A stretch of DNA of 64,000 bases from Arthrobacter sp. 260 (GTDB lineage: Bacteria; Actinomycetota; Actinomycetes; Actinomycetales; Micrococcaceae): contig NZ_JABFOE010000015.1 in the NCBI RefSeq assembly GCF_013116745.1, forward strand, positions 1 to 64,000, written 5' to 3'. Position 1 is the first letter of the stretch. Each line of letters begins with the position of its first letter. The notes under the pieces are model-generated. The model did no database searches. It was not told the DNA's origin and saw nothing but the letters and a program-made list of their open reading frames with translations. The position numbers and the translations under genes were made by a program. This document shows positions 54,439 to 63,112 of this stretch, in pieces.

Positions 54439-55395
54439 ATGAGCCAGGTGATCGAAGTCGATGGTCTCCGAAAGTCGTTCGGGCGCCGCGAGGTACTGCA
54501 CGGCATCGGCTTCGGGGTGGAACGAGGCGAGGTATTCGGCGTCATCGGCCCCAACGGTGCCGGCAAGACCACCACTATGCGGTGTCTACTGGACATCATT
54601 CGCCCAACCTCTGGAAGCATCAGGATCCTGGGACAGGACCCTGGCGTGGCGGGACCCAAGCTCCGCCGCCGGATCGGGTACCTGCCGGGTGAACTGTTCC
54701 TTGAGCAACGGATCACCGGGCGCCGGCTTCTGGCACACTATGCGGCGATCAGCGGCACGGTTCGACCGGGTCGCGCCGATGAACTCGCGGAACGGTTCAA
54801 CCTTGACCTGGACCGCCATACCCGGAAGCTTTCCAAGGGCAATAAGCAGAAGCTCGGGTTGGTTCAAGCCTTCATGCATGATCCCGAAGTGTTGATTCTG
54901 GACGAGCCCACCAGTGGCCTTGATCCGCTGATCCAGCAGGAGTTCCGGTCGCTGTTGAGCGAGGTCCAGCGCAACGGGCAGACGGTTTTTCTGAGTTCGC
55001 ACGTGCTGAGCGAGGTTCAGCAGGCGGCGGACAGGGTCGCCATCCTGCGCGACGGCGACATTGTGCGCATCGCCTCGGTTGCCAACCTGCGGGAGGGCGC
55101 CCACCGGCAGATCCGGATTTCGGTGACCGGCGTATCCCCGGCGGAGTTGGAGGTGCTGCTCCGGGACGTGCCGGGACTCCAGACAAACCACGTCCACGCC
55201 ACCGGGACCCTCACTGACGTTTCGGCGACCCACGAGGGAGCTATTCAGCCGCTGATCCGGGCCCTCGCCCCGCTGCAACTCGCCGATCTGGTGATCGAGG
55301 AACCTGACCTCGAGGAATCGGTCCTCACCCTGTACGGCAGCGCCACCAAACACCTGGCCGTGGATTCCGGCGCTGGCGGACGGACCCAGCGATGA
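54439..55395 (+). CDS. ABC transporter ATP-binding protein (ABC-2 exporter 1)
   Basis: A 318-residue ATPase. Walker A GPNGAGKT is at residues 37-44, the signature LSKGNKQKLGL near 130, and Walker B LILDEPTSGLD near 152. A C-terminal DrrA-like domain follows. The ATG at 54439 is chosen because the promoter -10 box lies across the earlier in-frame start at 54403. It overlaps the permease gene by 4 bases. Drug or lipid export is likely, substrate unknown. Confidence 0.93.
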   Translation: MSQVIEVDGLRKSFGRREVLHGIGFGVERGEVFGVIGPNGAGKTTTMRCLLDIIRPTSGSIRILGQDPGVAGPKLRRRIGYLPGELFLEQRITGRRLLAHYAAISGTVRPGRADELAERFNLDLDRHTRKLSKGNKQKLGLVQAFMHDPEVLILDEPTSGLDPLIQQEFRSLLSEVQRNGQTVFLSSHVLSEVQQAADRVAILRDGDIVRIASVANLREGAHRQIRISVTGVSPAELEVLLRDVPGLQTNHVHATGTLTDVSATHEGAIQPLIRALAPLQLADLVIEEPDLEESVLTLYGSATKHLAVDSGAGGRTQR

Positions 55396-56222
55396 CGCAT
55401 TCGGCACCAGCAGCCCTGGAGCTGTCCAAAACGCTGCCTCTGTTCCGGCGGGCACTCCTCGATCACTGGCGATCGACAGCGGCCTGGGCCGTGGGACTCT
55501 CCGCAGCCATCCTGCTGTACCTGCCGCTGTTCCCTTCCCTCGGGAACAGCGCCGAGATGCAAAACATGATCAACGCCCTCCCTCCGGAGATGACCCGGGC
55601 ACTGAACTATGACCAGATCGCCTCCGGCCCCGGGTACACCCAGGCCACGATTTTCGGTCTGATCGGGTTCCTGCTGATGACCATTGCCTCAGTGTCCTGG
55701 GGGGCCTCGGCGGTGGCTGGCGACGAGGAATCGGGCCAACTCGAACTCACCCTCGCCCACGCCGTGAACCGGGCACAGGTGGTACTCGAGCGGGCGCTCG
55801 CGATCGGGGTGCGGATCGTCCTGCTCTCGGCTGTGGTCTTTGGCCTGGTCTGGCTGCTGATCGGACCGGCGCAGCTGGGGATAGACACCGGCAACCTGTT
55901 CGGCGCCTCGGTCCTGTTTGCGGGCCTGGCATTGCTCAGCGGCATGACGGCGCTCTTTGCCGGTGCGGTGAGCGGCAGGAAGATCTACGGGACCGCGGCA
56001 GGCGCAGCGGTGGCGGTCCTGGGCTACGTGTTGAACGCTATCGGACGCCAAAGCCCTGACCTGGAGTGGTTGCTTAATCTTTCGCCCTATCACTGGGCCT
56101 ACGGCAACTCGCCGGTGACCAACGGCGCCGACTGGGGGGTGGCTTTCTGGTTGTGGGCAATCTCGGCTGCGCTCGCCGGTCTCAGCGCGGTGGCGCTCCA
56201 CCGGCGCGACGTCGGTATCTGA
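55392..56222 (+). CDS. ABC-2 type permease (exporter 1)
   Basis: A 276-residue membrane protein with about six transmembrane helices and the ABC-2 layout. It shows AGDEESGQLELTLAHAVNR, which is the conserved coupling-loop type segment of the NosY/ABC-2 group. Translationally coupled to the ATPase. Faces the second exporter operon end to end. Confidence 0.88.
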   Translation: MTHSAPAALELSKTLPLFRRALLDHWRSTAAWAVGLSAAILLYLPLFPSLGNSAEMQNMINALPPEMTRALNYDQIASGPGYTQATIFGLIGFLLMTIASVSWGASAVAGDEESGQLELTLAHAVNRAQVVLERALAIGVRIVLLSAVVFGLVWLLIGPAQLGIDTGNLFGASVLFAGLALLSGMTALFAGAVSGRKIYGTAAGAAVAVLGYVLNAIGRQSPDLEWLLNLSPYHWAYGNSPVTNGADWGVAFWLWAISAALAGLSAVALHRRDVGI

Positions 56223-56280
56223 CGTCCGCGGCCAACGTCCCGATCCAGGGGGATTCTGACCCCGGACTACGCAGTGCCTG

Positions 56281-57900
56281 CTAGGTTGTGAGGTCCCGGC
56301 GCTGGATGAGGTAGGCGGCGATACCCACGCCCGCCAGGGCGATCAGGGTCATGCTGAGCGCGGGCATCGGGTCAAAGGCCTCTACTGGCATGGCCGGTGA
56401 GTGGTGAAAGGGGCTGACGGCCTGGAGCCACTCGGGGAGTCCCAGGAGCTCACCGAATTGTCCCAGGATCAGCCCGGCAGCCAGCAACCCCCACCCCACC
56501 GGGACACTCCACCGCGGGACTGTCGCAAAGGCAAGCGCCGGTGCCGCAACAAAGACCGCAGCGGCAGGGACGTGTGCCAGGCTGGCGGCCAGCAGCTCAG
56601 TCCCCGGTGTGCCAGTCATCCCGGTCAGCCACAGCCCCAGAGCAGCCGCACTGCCGGCAACCGCTGCCACCACTACCGCCGAGGCGAGCGCCAACGCCAG
56701 ATTGGCGGTCAGCCAGCTGGTCCTGGACCGGGGGACGGCGAGTAAGAGTTCGGCCCTTCCCTCGGCCTCCTCCGCCCGCATCCGCAACACGCACTGGATT
56801 CCGGCGGCAGCCGCAAGAACACCAGCGATGCCGATCAGCGCAGCCGTGAACACGTCGACGATCTGCGCTTCGACCCCAGGCACCAGGCGGCCGATCAATT
56901 CGGCGAGTGAATTGTTGCCCTCCACAGCGTCCGTGACCACCGGCCCGAGCCCACCCGCGATGCCACCCATGACCGCCGCGCCGACACACCACCCGATCAA
57001 CGTGGGACGTTGAAGATTCCACGCCAGGCCAACCAGCGACTGCCCACCGGTACCGCTTCGCGCCCGGCCGGCCCGTTCCGGCAGCAGGCTGGCACCCAGA
57101 TCCCTGCGTCCCCGGATCAGCAGGACAGCCACCGTCAACACCACAGCGGCCGCTACCACCACGACCAACGGCACGAGATCGGGTGCCGTAAAGGGCCGGG
57201 AACGCTGCCCCCATCCGATGGGCGACAGAACCGAGATCCAGCCGCTCGTGACCCGCGTGAGCTCCAGGTTCGGCGTCCCGACGGCGTCGCCGATGCCTCT
57301 GAGCAGATACGCCGCTCCCACCAGGGCAGCCGCCGCCCCATTTGCGCTCCGCCCCGACGGCATCACCTGCGCCATCAACGCGGCGACGGGCACGAAGAAC
57401 AGACCGACGGCGCCGACGGCGGCCCCAGCCGTCAGGGAGCCGTCACCCGGCAGTCCCGCAGCGGCAAAGCCCACAGCGACGCACCCGGCGAGGATCAGGT
57501 TCGCCGCGCATCCCACCAGCAGCGTCGCACCCAGCGGTGTTGAGCGGGGGAGCGGCGTGGAGCCGATCAGTTCGGCCCTCCCCAGCTCTTCGTCGGTCCG
57601 GGTGTGCCGAACCACCAGGAAGGTGCTCATCAGTCCGGCGAGCAACGCGGTGAAGGCATAACCCTGGAAGAACACCACCGGCCCGATGCCGGAGCCGTCA
57701 GGGAGACCGCGAAGGAACAGCAGGGACGGATTCACAGCGGCCACGGCCATAATGGCCCGCCGGTCGCCCTCCTCGCTGAACTCTGAAGAGACAGCGCTAG
57801 CGGTGGCGAACCCAAGCAAAGCAATTCCGAGGATCCAGATCGGCAGCAGAATCCGGTCCCGCCGGACCTGCGCAACGGCGAGGCGGAGCAGGCCAGGCAT
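56281..57900 (-). CDS. Large ABC-2 permease (exporter 2)
   Basis: A 539-residue permease with about twelve transmembrane helices, apparently two fused six-helix halves. Each half contains the LGRAELIGSTPLPRS / EEAEGRAELLLAVPRSR type loop, showing internal duplication. It resembles actinobacterial polyketide-antibiotic (tetronasin-type) exporters. The stop and start leave a 3-base gap to the ATPase gene upstream. Confidence 0.88.
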   Translation of the reverse strand: MPGLLRLAVAQVRRDRILLPIWILGIALLGFATASAVSSEFSEEGDRRAIMAVAAVNPSLLFLRGLPDGSGIGPVVFFQGYAFTALLAGLMSTFLVVRHTRTDEELGRAELIGSTPLPRSTPLGATLLVGCAANLILAGCVAVGFAAAGLPGDGSLTAGAAVGAVGLFFVPVAALMAQVMPSGRSANGAAAALVGAAYLLRGIGDAVGTPNLELTRVTSGWISVLSPIGWGQRSRPFTAPDLVPLVVVVAAAVVLTVAVLLIRGRRDLGASLLPERAGRARSGTGGQSLVGLAWNLQRPTLIGWCVGAAVMGGIAGGLGPVVTDAVEGNNSLAELIGRLVPGVEAQIVDVFTAALIGIAGVLAAAAGIQCVLRMRAEEAEGRAELLLAVPRSRTSWLTANLALALASAVVVAAVAGSAAALGLWLTGMTGTPGTELLAASLAHVPAAAVFVAAPALAFATVPRWSVPVGWGLLAAGLILGQFGELLGLPEWLQAVSPFHHSPAMPVEAFDPMPALSMTLIALAGVGIAAYLIQRRDLTT

Positions 57901-57903
57901 GCG

Positions 57904-58857
57904 TCAATCCCGTCCGGTCTGATTCACGTCTGGATGCCTGCGAAGGGTGCCAGTGGCAGCTGTTGGCTCGGCATAGTGGCGGAGGAACAGCGACTCCAGC
58001 GATGGCGGTGACACCGACAGGCCACTCGGTCGTGCGGCAGCGACTGCCTCCAGGACGGCCGGGAGGTAGGGAGCCTCGACCTCGAATTCCAGGGCGCCGC
58101 CGTCGTCGTCGTGAATGCCCTGGACGCCCGGCAGCGCGGCGAGGAGATCCGCCCTGACCCCGTCCACCCGAAAGTGGGTCAGCTTCAGGTGTCGCAGATC
58201 GGCGAGGGTGCCCGATTCGACCACCCGGCCCGCGCGGATGATGGTGACCCGGTCGCAGAGCTGTTCCACTTCGCCCAGGATGTGGCTTGAGAGCAGCACC
58301 GTCGCGCCCTCCGCATGAACCCGGCGCACCTCGCGGCGGAAGACATTCTCCATGATCGGGTCCAGGCCGGCGCTCGGCTCGTCCAGGACATACAGTCTGG
58401 CGGGCCGGGCGAAGGCGGCAATCAACGCCACCTTCTGCCGGTTGCCCTTGGAATAGGTGCGGGTCTTCCGTCGGGGGTCAAACTCGAACTCATCAATCAA
58501 CCGGCTGCGCTGGGTCTCATCCGCGCCCCCACGCAATCCGGTCAGCAGGTCGATGACCTCACCGCCGGAGAGGTTGGGCCACAGGCTGACATCCCCGGGG
58601 ACATAGGCAAGGTCCCGGTGGCAGTGGACCGGGTCCTCCCACGGGTCCATGCCAAACACGCTCGCGGTTCCCGCCGTCGGGCGTATCAGCCCAAGAAGAA
58701 TTCGGAGCGTCGTCGACTTTCCCGCGCCATTGGGGCCGAGGAACCCGTGCACCTCACCGGCAGAGACCGAGAGGTCCAGGCCGTCCAGCGCCCGGGTTCG
58801 GCCGAAGTCTTTCTCCAGCCGACGTACCTCGATGATCGGATCTGTTGCTTCAGCCAT
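57904..58857 (-). CDS. ABC transporter ATP-binding protein (exporter 2)
   Basis: A 317-residue ATPase with Walker A GPNGAGKS at residues 41-48, signature YSKGNRQKVALI and Walker B LYVLDEPSAGLD. The start MAEATDP at 58857 is chosen; a GTG five codons earlier is possible, and the much longer open frame is antisense-like. It is similar to the exporter 1 ATPase. No TetR-type regulator is adjacent. Confidence 0.92.
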   Translation of the reverse strand: MAEATDPIIEVRRLEKDFGRTRALDGLDLSVSAGEVHGFLGPNGAGKSTTLRILLGLIRPTAGTASVFGMDPWEDPVHCHRDLAYVPGDVSLWPNLSGGEVIDLLTGLRGGADETQRSRLIDEFEFDPRRKTRTYSKGNRQKVALIAAFARPARLYVLDEPSAGLDPIMENVFRREVRRVHAEGATVLLSSHILGEVEQLCDRVTIIRAGRVVESGTLADLRHLKLTHFRVDGVRADLLAALPGVQGIHDDDGGALEFEVEAPYLPAVLEAVAAARPSGLSVSPPSLESLFLRHYAEPTAATGTLRRHPDVNQTGRD

Positions 58858-58960
58858 AGCGCGTCCGTTCACCCACCCGTCGACAATGACGCGGCCGTTT
58901 CCGCGGCGTTCCTGGGGCTCTTGCTGCCCTCGGGCCAACCTGGCATCGGCGGATACTGGA

Positions 58961-58974
58961 CACAGCATACAAGC
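58961..58974 (-). promoter_or_regulatory. Exporter operon 2 promoter with shared 14-bp sequence
   Basis: Read on the minus strand this is GCTTGTATGCTGTG, identical to 54397-54410. The -10 candidate TATGCT is at 58964-58969. The predicted leader is about 100 bases. After the block both copies have TCCAG within a few bases. Confidence 0.55.
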
Positions 58975-59030
58975 GCCACGCTGCAGCGGATAGGGACCTC
59001 CGGCATTCGCCAGGTTTGCCGGTTCCACCC

Positions 59031-59036
59031 TAGGCT
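59031..59036 (+). promoter_or_regulatory. -10-like box of the cysteine desulfurase-like gene
   Basis: TAGGCT lies 35 bases before the ATG at 59072, and GAAAGGG serves as the ribosome site. Confidence 0.45.
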
Positions 59037-59071
59037 GGACCCCACGCCTGCCAGCTAGCCGAAAGGGTCCC

Positions 59072-60274
59072 ATGCCGCTCGACGTCGAAAGTCTGCGCTC
59101 CCATTTCCCCGCACTGTCCTCGGGGATTGCCCATTTTGACGGACCCGGCGGCACCCAGACGCCCAGCGTCGTCGGGCAGGCGATCGCCGACACCCTGACG
59201 AGCCCGCTCTCCATCCGGGGAAGTTCAGTCGCCTCGGAACGCAACGCGGATGCGGCGGTGCTCGGCTTCAGGCAGGCCATGGCGGATCTCCTGAACGCGG
59301 ATCCACTGGGGATCGTGTACGGACGCAGTGCCACCCAGTTGACCTACGACTTTGCCAAGCACCTGAGCGCCGGATGGGGACCCGGCGACGAGGTGATCGT
59401 GACCCGCCTCGACCATGACTGCAACGTCCGCCCCTGGATCCAGGCTGCCGAACGGCAGGGGGCAGCGGTCCGCTGGGTGGGCTTCGACCCCCAGACGTCC
59501 GAGCTGGACCTCGACGAACTGAGGGCGGCGCTGGGGCCTGCCACCAGGTTAATCGCGGTCACCGCCGCCTCCAACCTGCTGGGCACCATGCCCGATATTT
59601 CAGCTATCGCGGAGTTGGTCCACGACGCCGGGGCGCTGCTCTACGTGGACGGGGTGCACTACGCCGCCCATGCCAGCGTCGATGTGCAGGCGTTGGGAGC
59701 TGACTTCTTTGTCTGCTCGCCATACAAATTTCTCGGCCCCCACTGCGGTGTCCTTGCTGCAGCCCCGGCCCTGCTGGAGACCCTTGTCCCGGAGAAGCTG
59801 CTGCCCTCCACCAACGCGGTACCCGAGCGCTTCGAGTTGGGTACCCTGCCGTACGAGATCATGGCCGGGACGACGGCGGCCGTGGACTTCACTGCCACCC
59901 TCGGCGAGGGTGCGTCCCGGCGGGAGCAACTCCTGGCTGCCCACCACGACATCGGAGCGCACGAAGCGTCACTGCTGAAGATCCTCGAGGCGGCGCTCGC
60001 CGAACTGCCCGCGGTGACGGTCCACTCCCGGGCCGCAGTCCGGACTTCCACCCTGCTGCTCACCTTCGCCGACCGGAGCGCCGCCGATGCCAGCCGGTTC
60101 CTCGCTGAGCGGGACATCCTGGTGCCAGCGAGTAACTTCTACGCAATTGAGGCTTCGAACGTGTTGGGGCTCGGAGACACCGGTGGGCTGAGGGTTGGGC
60201 TGGCGCCCTACACGAACCTCGACGACGTGCAGCGGCTGATCGAGGGTCTGACCGCGTTCCTCGGCAGCGCCTAG
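59072..60274 (+). CDS. Cysteine desulfurase-like protein (class V aminotransferase fold)
   Basis: A 400-residue PLP enzyme. The cofactor lysine is K219 in CSPYKFLGPHCG. The N-terminus IAHFDGPGGTQTP and DGVHYAAHASVDVQ match the cysteine desulfurase-like group rather than true NifS/IscS/SufS. No Fe-S assembly genes are nearby. The substrate is therefore open. Confidence 0.88.
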   Translation: MPLDVESLRSHFPALSSGIAHFDGPGGTQTPSVVGQAIADTLTSPLSIRGSSVASERNADAAVLGFRQAMADLLNADPLGIVYGRSATQLTYDFAKHLSAGWGPGDEVIVTRLDHDCNVRPWIQAAERQGAAVRWVGFDPQTSELDLDELRAALGPATRLIAVTAASNLLGTMPDISAIAELVHDAGALLYVDGVHYAAHASVDVQALGADFFVCSPYKFLGPHCGVLAAAPALLETLVPEKLLPSTNAVPERFELGTLPYEIMAGTTAAVDFTATLGEGASRREQLLAAHHDIGAHEASLLKILEAALAELPAVTVHSRAAVRTSTLLLTFADRSAADASRFLAERDILVPASNFYAIEASNVLGLGDTGGLRVGLAPYTNLDDVQRLIEGLTAFLGSA

Positions 60275-60277
60275 GCT
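60272..60277 (+). promoter_or_regulatory. -10 box of pcp overlapping the upstream stop
   Basis: TAGGCT ends six bases before the ATG at 60284, and its first three bases are the stop codon of the desulfurase-like gene. Confidence 0.55.
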
Positions 60278-60283
60278 TGACCC

Positions 60284-60925
60284 ATGATTCTCTTCACAGG
60301 ATTCGAGCCCTTCGGTGGCGAAGCTCTCAACCCGTCCTGGCTCGCGGCCCAGCAAGCCGCTGCGGGCTTGAGGGCGTCGGGCAGCGATGCTGTCGCCGTT
60401 GAGTTGCCCTGCACCTTTCGGGAAAGTCTCGCCGGGCTGCGGGATGCGGTCAGTGAACACCGCCCCAAGCTGGTGATCTGCGTTGGGCAGGCAGGTGGCC
60501 GCGCCAGGATCTCACTGGAACGGGTGGCGATCAACGTCGACGACGCCCGTATTCCCGACAACGCCGGGAACCAGCCCGTCGACACTCCCATCCGTCCCGA
60601 CGGCCCCGCAGCGTACTTTTCCACCTTGCCGATCAAACAGGCGCTGCAGGATCTCACCGTCGCCGGTTTTGCCGCCGAGGTGTCCCAAACGGCTGGGACG
60701 TACGTCTGCAATCACGTGTTCTACGGTCTGATGGATCTGCTGTCCACCAGCGACGACGGCGCGCGAGGCGGGTTCATCCACGTGCCGTACACGCCGGACC
60801 AGGCCGCCGTCCACGGCGCGCCGGGAATGCCCGTGGCCGAGATGGCAGACGCGCTGCGGCTCATCGCCCTCACCAGCCAGACGACGACGTCGGACCTCCG
60901 CCTGGCGGCCGGAGCGGAACACTAG
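60284..60925 (+). CDS. pcp: Pyroglutamyl-peptidase I
   Basis: A 213-residue C15 cysteine peptidase that removes N-terminal pyroglutamate. The catalytic triad is E79 (LERVAIN), C142 (TYVCNHVFYG) and H166 (FIHVPYTP), spaced as in known enzymes. The N-terminal LFTGFEPFGGEALNPSW is diagnostic. Cytosolic. Confidence 0.95.
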   Translation: MILFTGFEPFGGEALNPSWLAAQQAAAGLRASGSDAVAVELPCTFRESLAGLRDAVSEHRPKLVICVGQAGGRARISLERVAINVDDARIPDNAGNQPVDTPIRPDGPAAYFSTLPIKQALQDLTVAGFAAEVSQTAGTYVCNHVFYGLMDLLSTSDDGARGGFIHVPYTPDQAAVHGAPGMPVAEMADALRLIALTSQTTTSDLRLAAGAEH

Positions 60926-60953
60926 CGCCACACCGCGGCAGACCCTCGCCTGA

Positions 60954-61964
60954 CTATTCAACGATGGGTTCGCAGCGAGCGGTCACCGTAGCGGTACCCA
61001 CCAATCCCTCGGCCTGCGCCGTAATCACCGCTACTCCGTCCGCGTTGGCCGTAGGAGAAACCAGGCCGGAAGCGTCAACGGGGAACTCCTCACGGTCCGA
61101 GGTCCACGCGATGGCACCCACGTTGACCCGGTCGCCGGCCGCGGTGACGGCGACGGCGCTCAACTGCTGGGTCGTCGGGGGACAGACCTCGGTGGCGGGT
61201 GGCGCTACCAGCAGGCTGACCGGCGGATCCGGTGGAGCCAGGACCGTGAGCGGTGCCGAGCCCTGCAATCCGTTCCAATCCGCGGTCATCAGGACCTCAC
61301 CCGGTGCAATCGCCGTGGCGAGGCCAGACTCAGTCACCGAGGCTATTGATGGATCAGTCGACCCCCACTGCACAGCCCCGGTGATTTCCTGGGCGCTGCC
61401 GTCACTGAACTGCGCCACCGCCACATACTGCACCGACACCCCGGGATCCACCGTCTGGCTGGTGGGGTTGACGATCATTGACACGACGGCCACATCTGCA
61501 GGCAGCACGGTCAGCGTGGCCTGGGCTTGCTGCCCGGCGGCCGAACCGGAGATTGAGGCAGTTCCGGGACTGACGGCGGTGGCCAGGCCCGTCCCGTCGA
61601 TGGTGGCGATCCCGGGATCAAGCGACTCCCATGTCAGGCCCTCGATGCTCCGGGAGGCACCATCTGCGAGCATGGCCGACGCCGTGAAGAGGACTGTCCC
61701 GCCCAACGCCACCCTCGCCTCCGTGGGCTCAATGATCAGGCTTGCGGGCTCCTCGGGCACTGCCTGCGCGCCGATCCATCCCGGGACGGAAGCGATGACC
61801 GCAATCGCCACGATCACTGCCGACACGGCCGCCGTGAACACCAGTATGATTCGTCGCCAATAGGCCCGCATCCCGTCACTGAGGGCGCGGTCGATGAATG
61901 CAGGGAAGGCGTGCGCCCGGTCGCCGGCACCCGCTGCGAGATATTCGCGGAGTTGTCTGTTCAT
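60954..61964 (-). CDS. Single-pass membrane protein with three BIG2 Ig-like domains
   Basis: A 336-residue protein: a cytoplasmic N-terminus of about 37 residues, one transmembrane helix (about 40-64), then three BIG2-type domains (about 74-145, 160-235 and 250-325). Repeated features are ATIDGTGLATAVSPG and ASVTESGLATAIAPG. Two cysteines in the third domain could form a disulfide. It overlaps the sigma-like gene by 4 bases (ATGA) and is probably its partner. It resembles the topology of a membrane anti-sigma factor, but no known anti-sigma domain is recognised. Confidence 0.88.
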   Translation of the reverse strand: MNRQLREYLAAGAGDRAHAFPAFIDRALSDGMRAYWRRIILVFTAAVSAVIVAIAVIASVPGWIGAQAVPEEPASLIIEPTEARVALGGTVLFTASAMLADGASRSIEGLTWESLDPGIATIDGTGLATAVSPGTASISGSAAGQQAQATLTVLPADVAVVSMIVNPTSQTVDPGVSVQYVAVAQFSDGSAQEITGAVQWGSTDPSIASVTESGLATAIAPGEVLMTADWNGLQGSAPLTVLAPPDPPVSLLVAPPATEVCPPTTQQLSAVAVTAAGDRVNVGAIAWTSDREEFPVDASGLVSPTANADGVAVITAQAEGLVGTATVTARCEPIVE

Positions 61965-62662
61965 CGCATGCCGTGCAGCTCTTCGGCCCTGGCGGTACCG
62001 CTGCGCAGGTCCGCGCGGACCTGGTCGATGGACCGGTCGGTAAGGGTTGCAATCTGGCCCGAGGACAGACCGGCGAAGTCGTGCAGTACGACGGCGATTC
62101 GCTCTGCCAGGTCCAGGCTGGACAGGAGGGATCCACCGTCGTCGTTCGAATGGATCTCACGACGATTCCATCGACGGTCAGCCGAGACAAGCTTCACGAG
62201 CAGGCAGATCACATAGGTGCGCAGGTCGCCGGTCACGGGGCCCCTCCACACAGCGGTGGCCTTGGACCAGGACGCCTCCAGCAGGCGCTGGGCCACGGCG
62301 GGGTCGTCACAGAGAAGGTGGGCACAGAGTTCGAGGTCGCTCCGCTGCCGATCGAACTCCTGCCGCAACGAGTCCTCACGGCTGGAGACTGCGGTGGTCA
62401 CCTTGATCCCCAGGGGGAATCCGAACTCCACTTCCTTCACGACGGGGAGCACCACCGCCGCCAGGATCAGGGCGGTGCCGAGGACGATCAGCCCCAGGCC
62501 ATAGAGTCCCAGTTCGAGGATCCCCAATCCGGGGAGACCGTTCCCCGGTGAATCGAGGGGCCAGAGAACTCCGGCGAGGATCAGGGCAACCCCTGAGACC
62601 CCGAGCGCCAGACGTTTGGGAGTGAAGGATGGCCGCCACGACCGGCGAGGAACTTCACACAC
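61961..62662 (-). CDS. Sigma-70-like (ECF-type) protein with two N-terminal membrane helices
   Basis: A 233-residue protein. Two transmembrane helices (about residues 18-35 and 46-75) precede a region-2-like segment (CAHLLCDDPAVAQRLL ... DLRTYVICLLVKL). A sigma-70 region-4 HTH closes the protein (LAERIAVVLHDFAGLS, SGQIATLTDRSIDQVRADLR). The start GTG 62662 is uncertain. ECF factors normally lack N-terminal membrane helices. Release by proteolysis, or action as a membrane-bound regulator, is inferred. Low similarity in region 2 means it may not bind core polymerase in the usual way. Confidence 0.75.
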   Translation of the reverse strand: MCEVPRRSWRPSFTPKRLALGVSGVALILAGVLWPLDSPGNGLPGLGILELGLYGLGLIVLGTALILAAVVLPVVKEVEFGFPLGIKVTTAVSSREDSLRQEFDRQRSDLELCAHLLCDDPAVAQRLLEASWSKATAVWRGPVTGDLRTYVICLLVKLVSADRRWNRREIHSNDDGGSLLSSLDLAERIAVVLHDFAGLSSGQIATLTDRSIDQVRADLRSGTARAEELHGMR

Positions 62663-62725
62663 GACTCACCCGATTCAGCCCGACCCCGCTCACTTGGTAG
62701 CACGAGGGGCGTTATCCCACCGTTA

Positions 62726-63112
62726 TTGCCGCGCCAAATCCTTGATGTGGGACGTGCGCGCAGGTTCTTTGGGCCAGGGCTTGAGCGGGCGCTGATTGCC
62801 CGGGACAAGGGCTGCAGCTTTCCGGACTGCACCATTCCGGCAGTGTGGTGGGAAGCCCACCACAGCGACCCCTGGTCTGTATCTGGGCGAACCCGGATCA
62901 GCAAGGGGGTGCTGCTATGCGGTCATCACCACGACCTGGTGGAGCAGGGCAACTGGACGATCGACATGCGGCGGGGAGTCCCATGGTTCATTCCGTCACC
63001 GTATGTGGATCCCGAGCGGAAACCGCGGCGCAACCGCTACCGCCATGTCGCAGTCACTACCGAACACCCCAGTCCGGCTACTCCGGCGGAACAATCCGCC
63101 AACGAACCGTGA
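62726..63112 (+). pseudogene. Remnant of a DUF222/13E12-type HNH endonuclease
   Basis: The 128-residue frame matches only the C-terminal part of the family, which is normally 400-550 residues with an N-terminal DUF222 domain. The HNH region is intact (CSFPDCTIPAVWWEAHH ... LLCGHHHDLVEQGNW). Upstream DNA shows no family-like sequence in this frame, and the first codon would be TTG. It overlaps the convergent SIMPL gene by 35 bases. Probably a 5'-truncated pseudogene; expression as a small nuclease cannot be excluded. Confidence 0.8.

Noticed and set aside
58858..59334. Upstream extension of the exporter 2 ATPase to 59334
   Set aside because: It would overlap the desulfurase-like gene on the other strand and its promoter, and the ABC domain begins normally at 58857.
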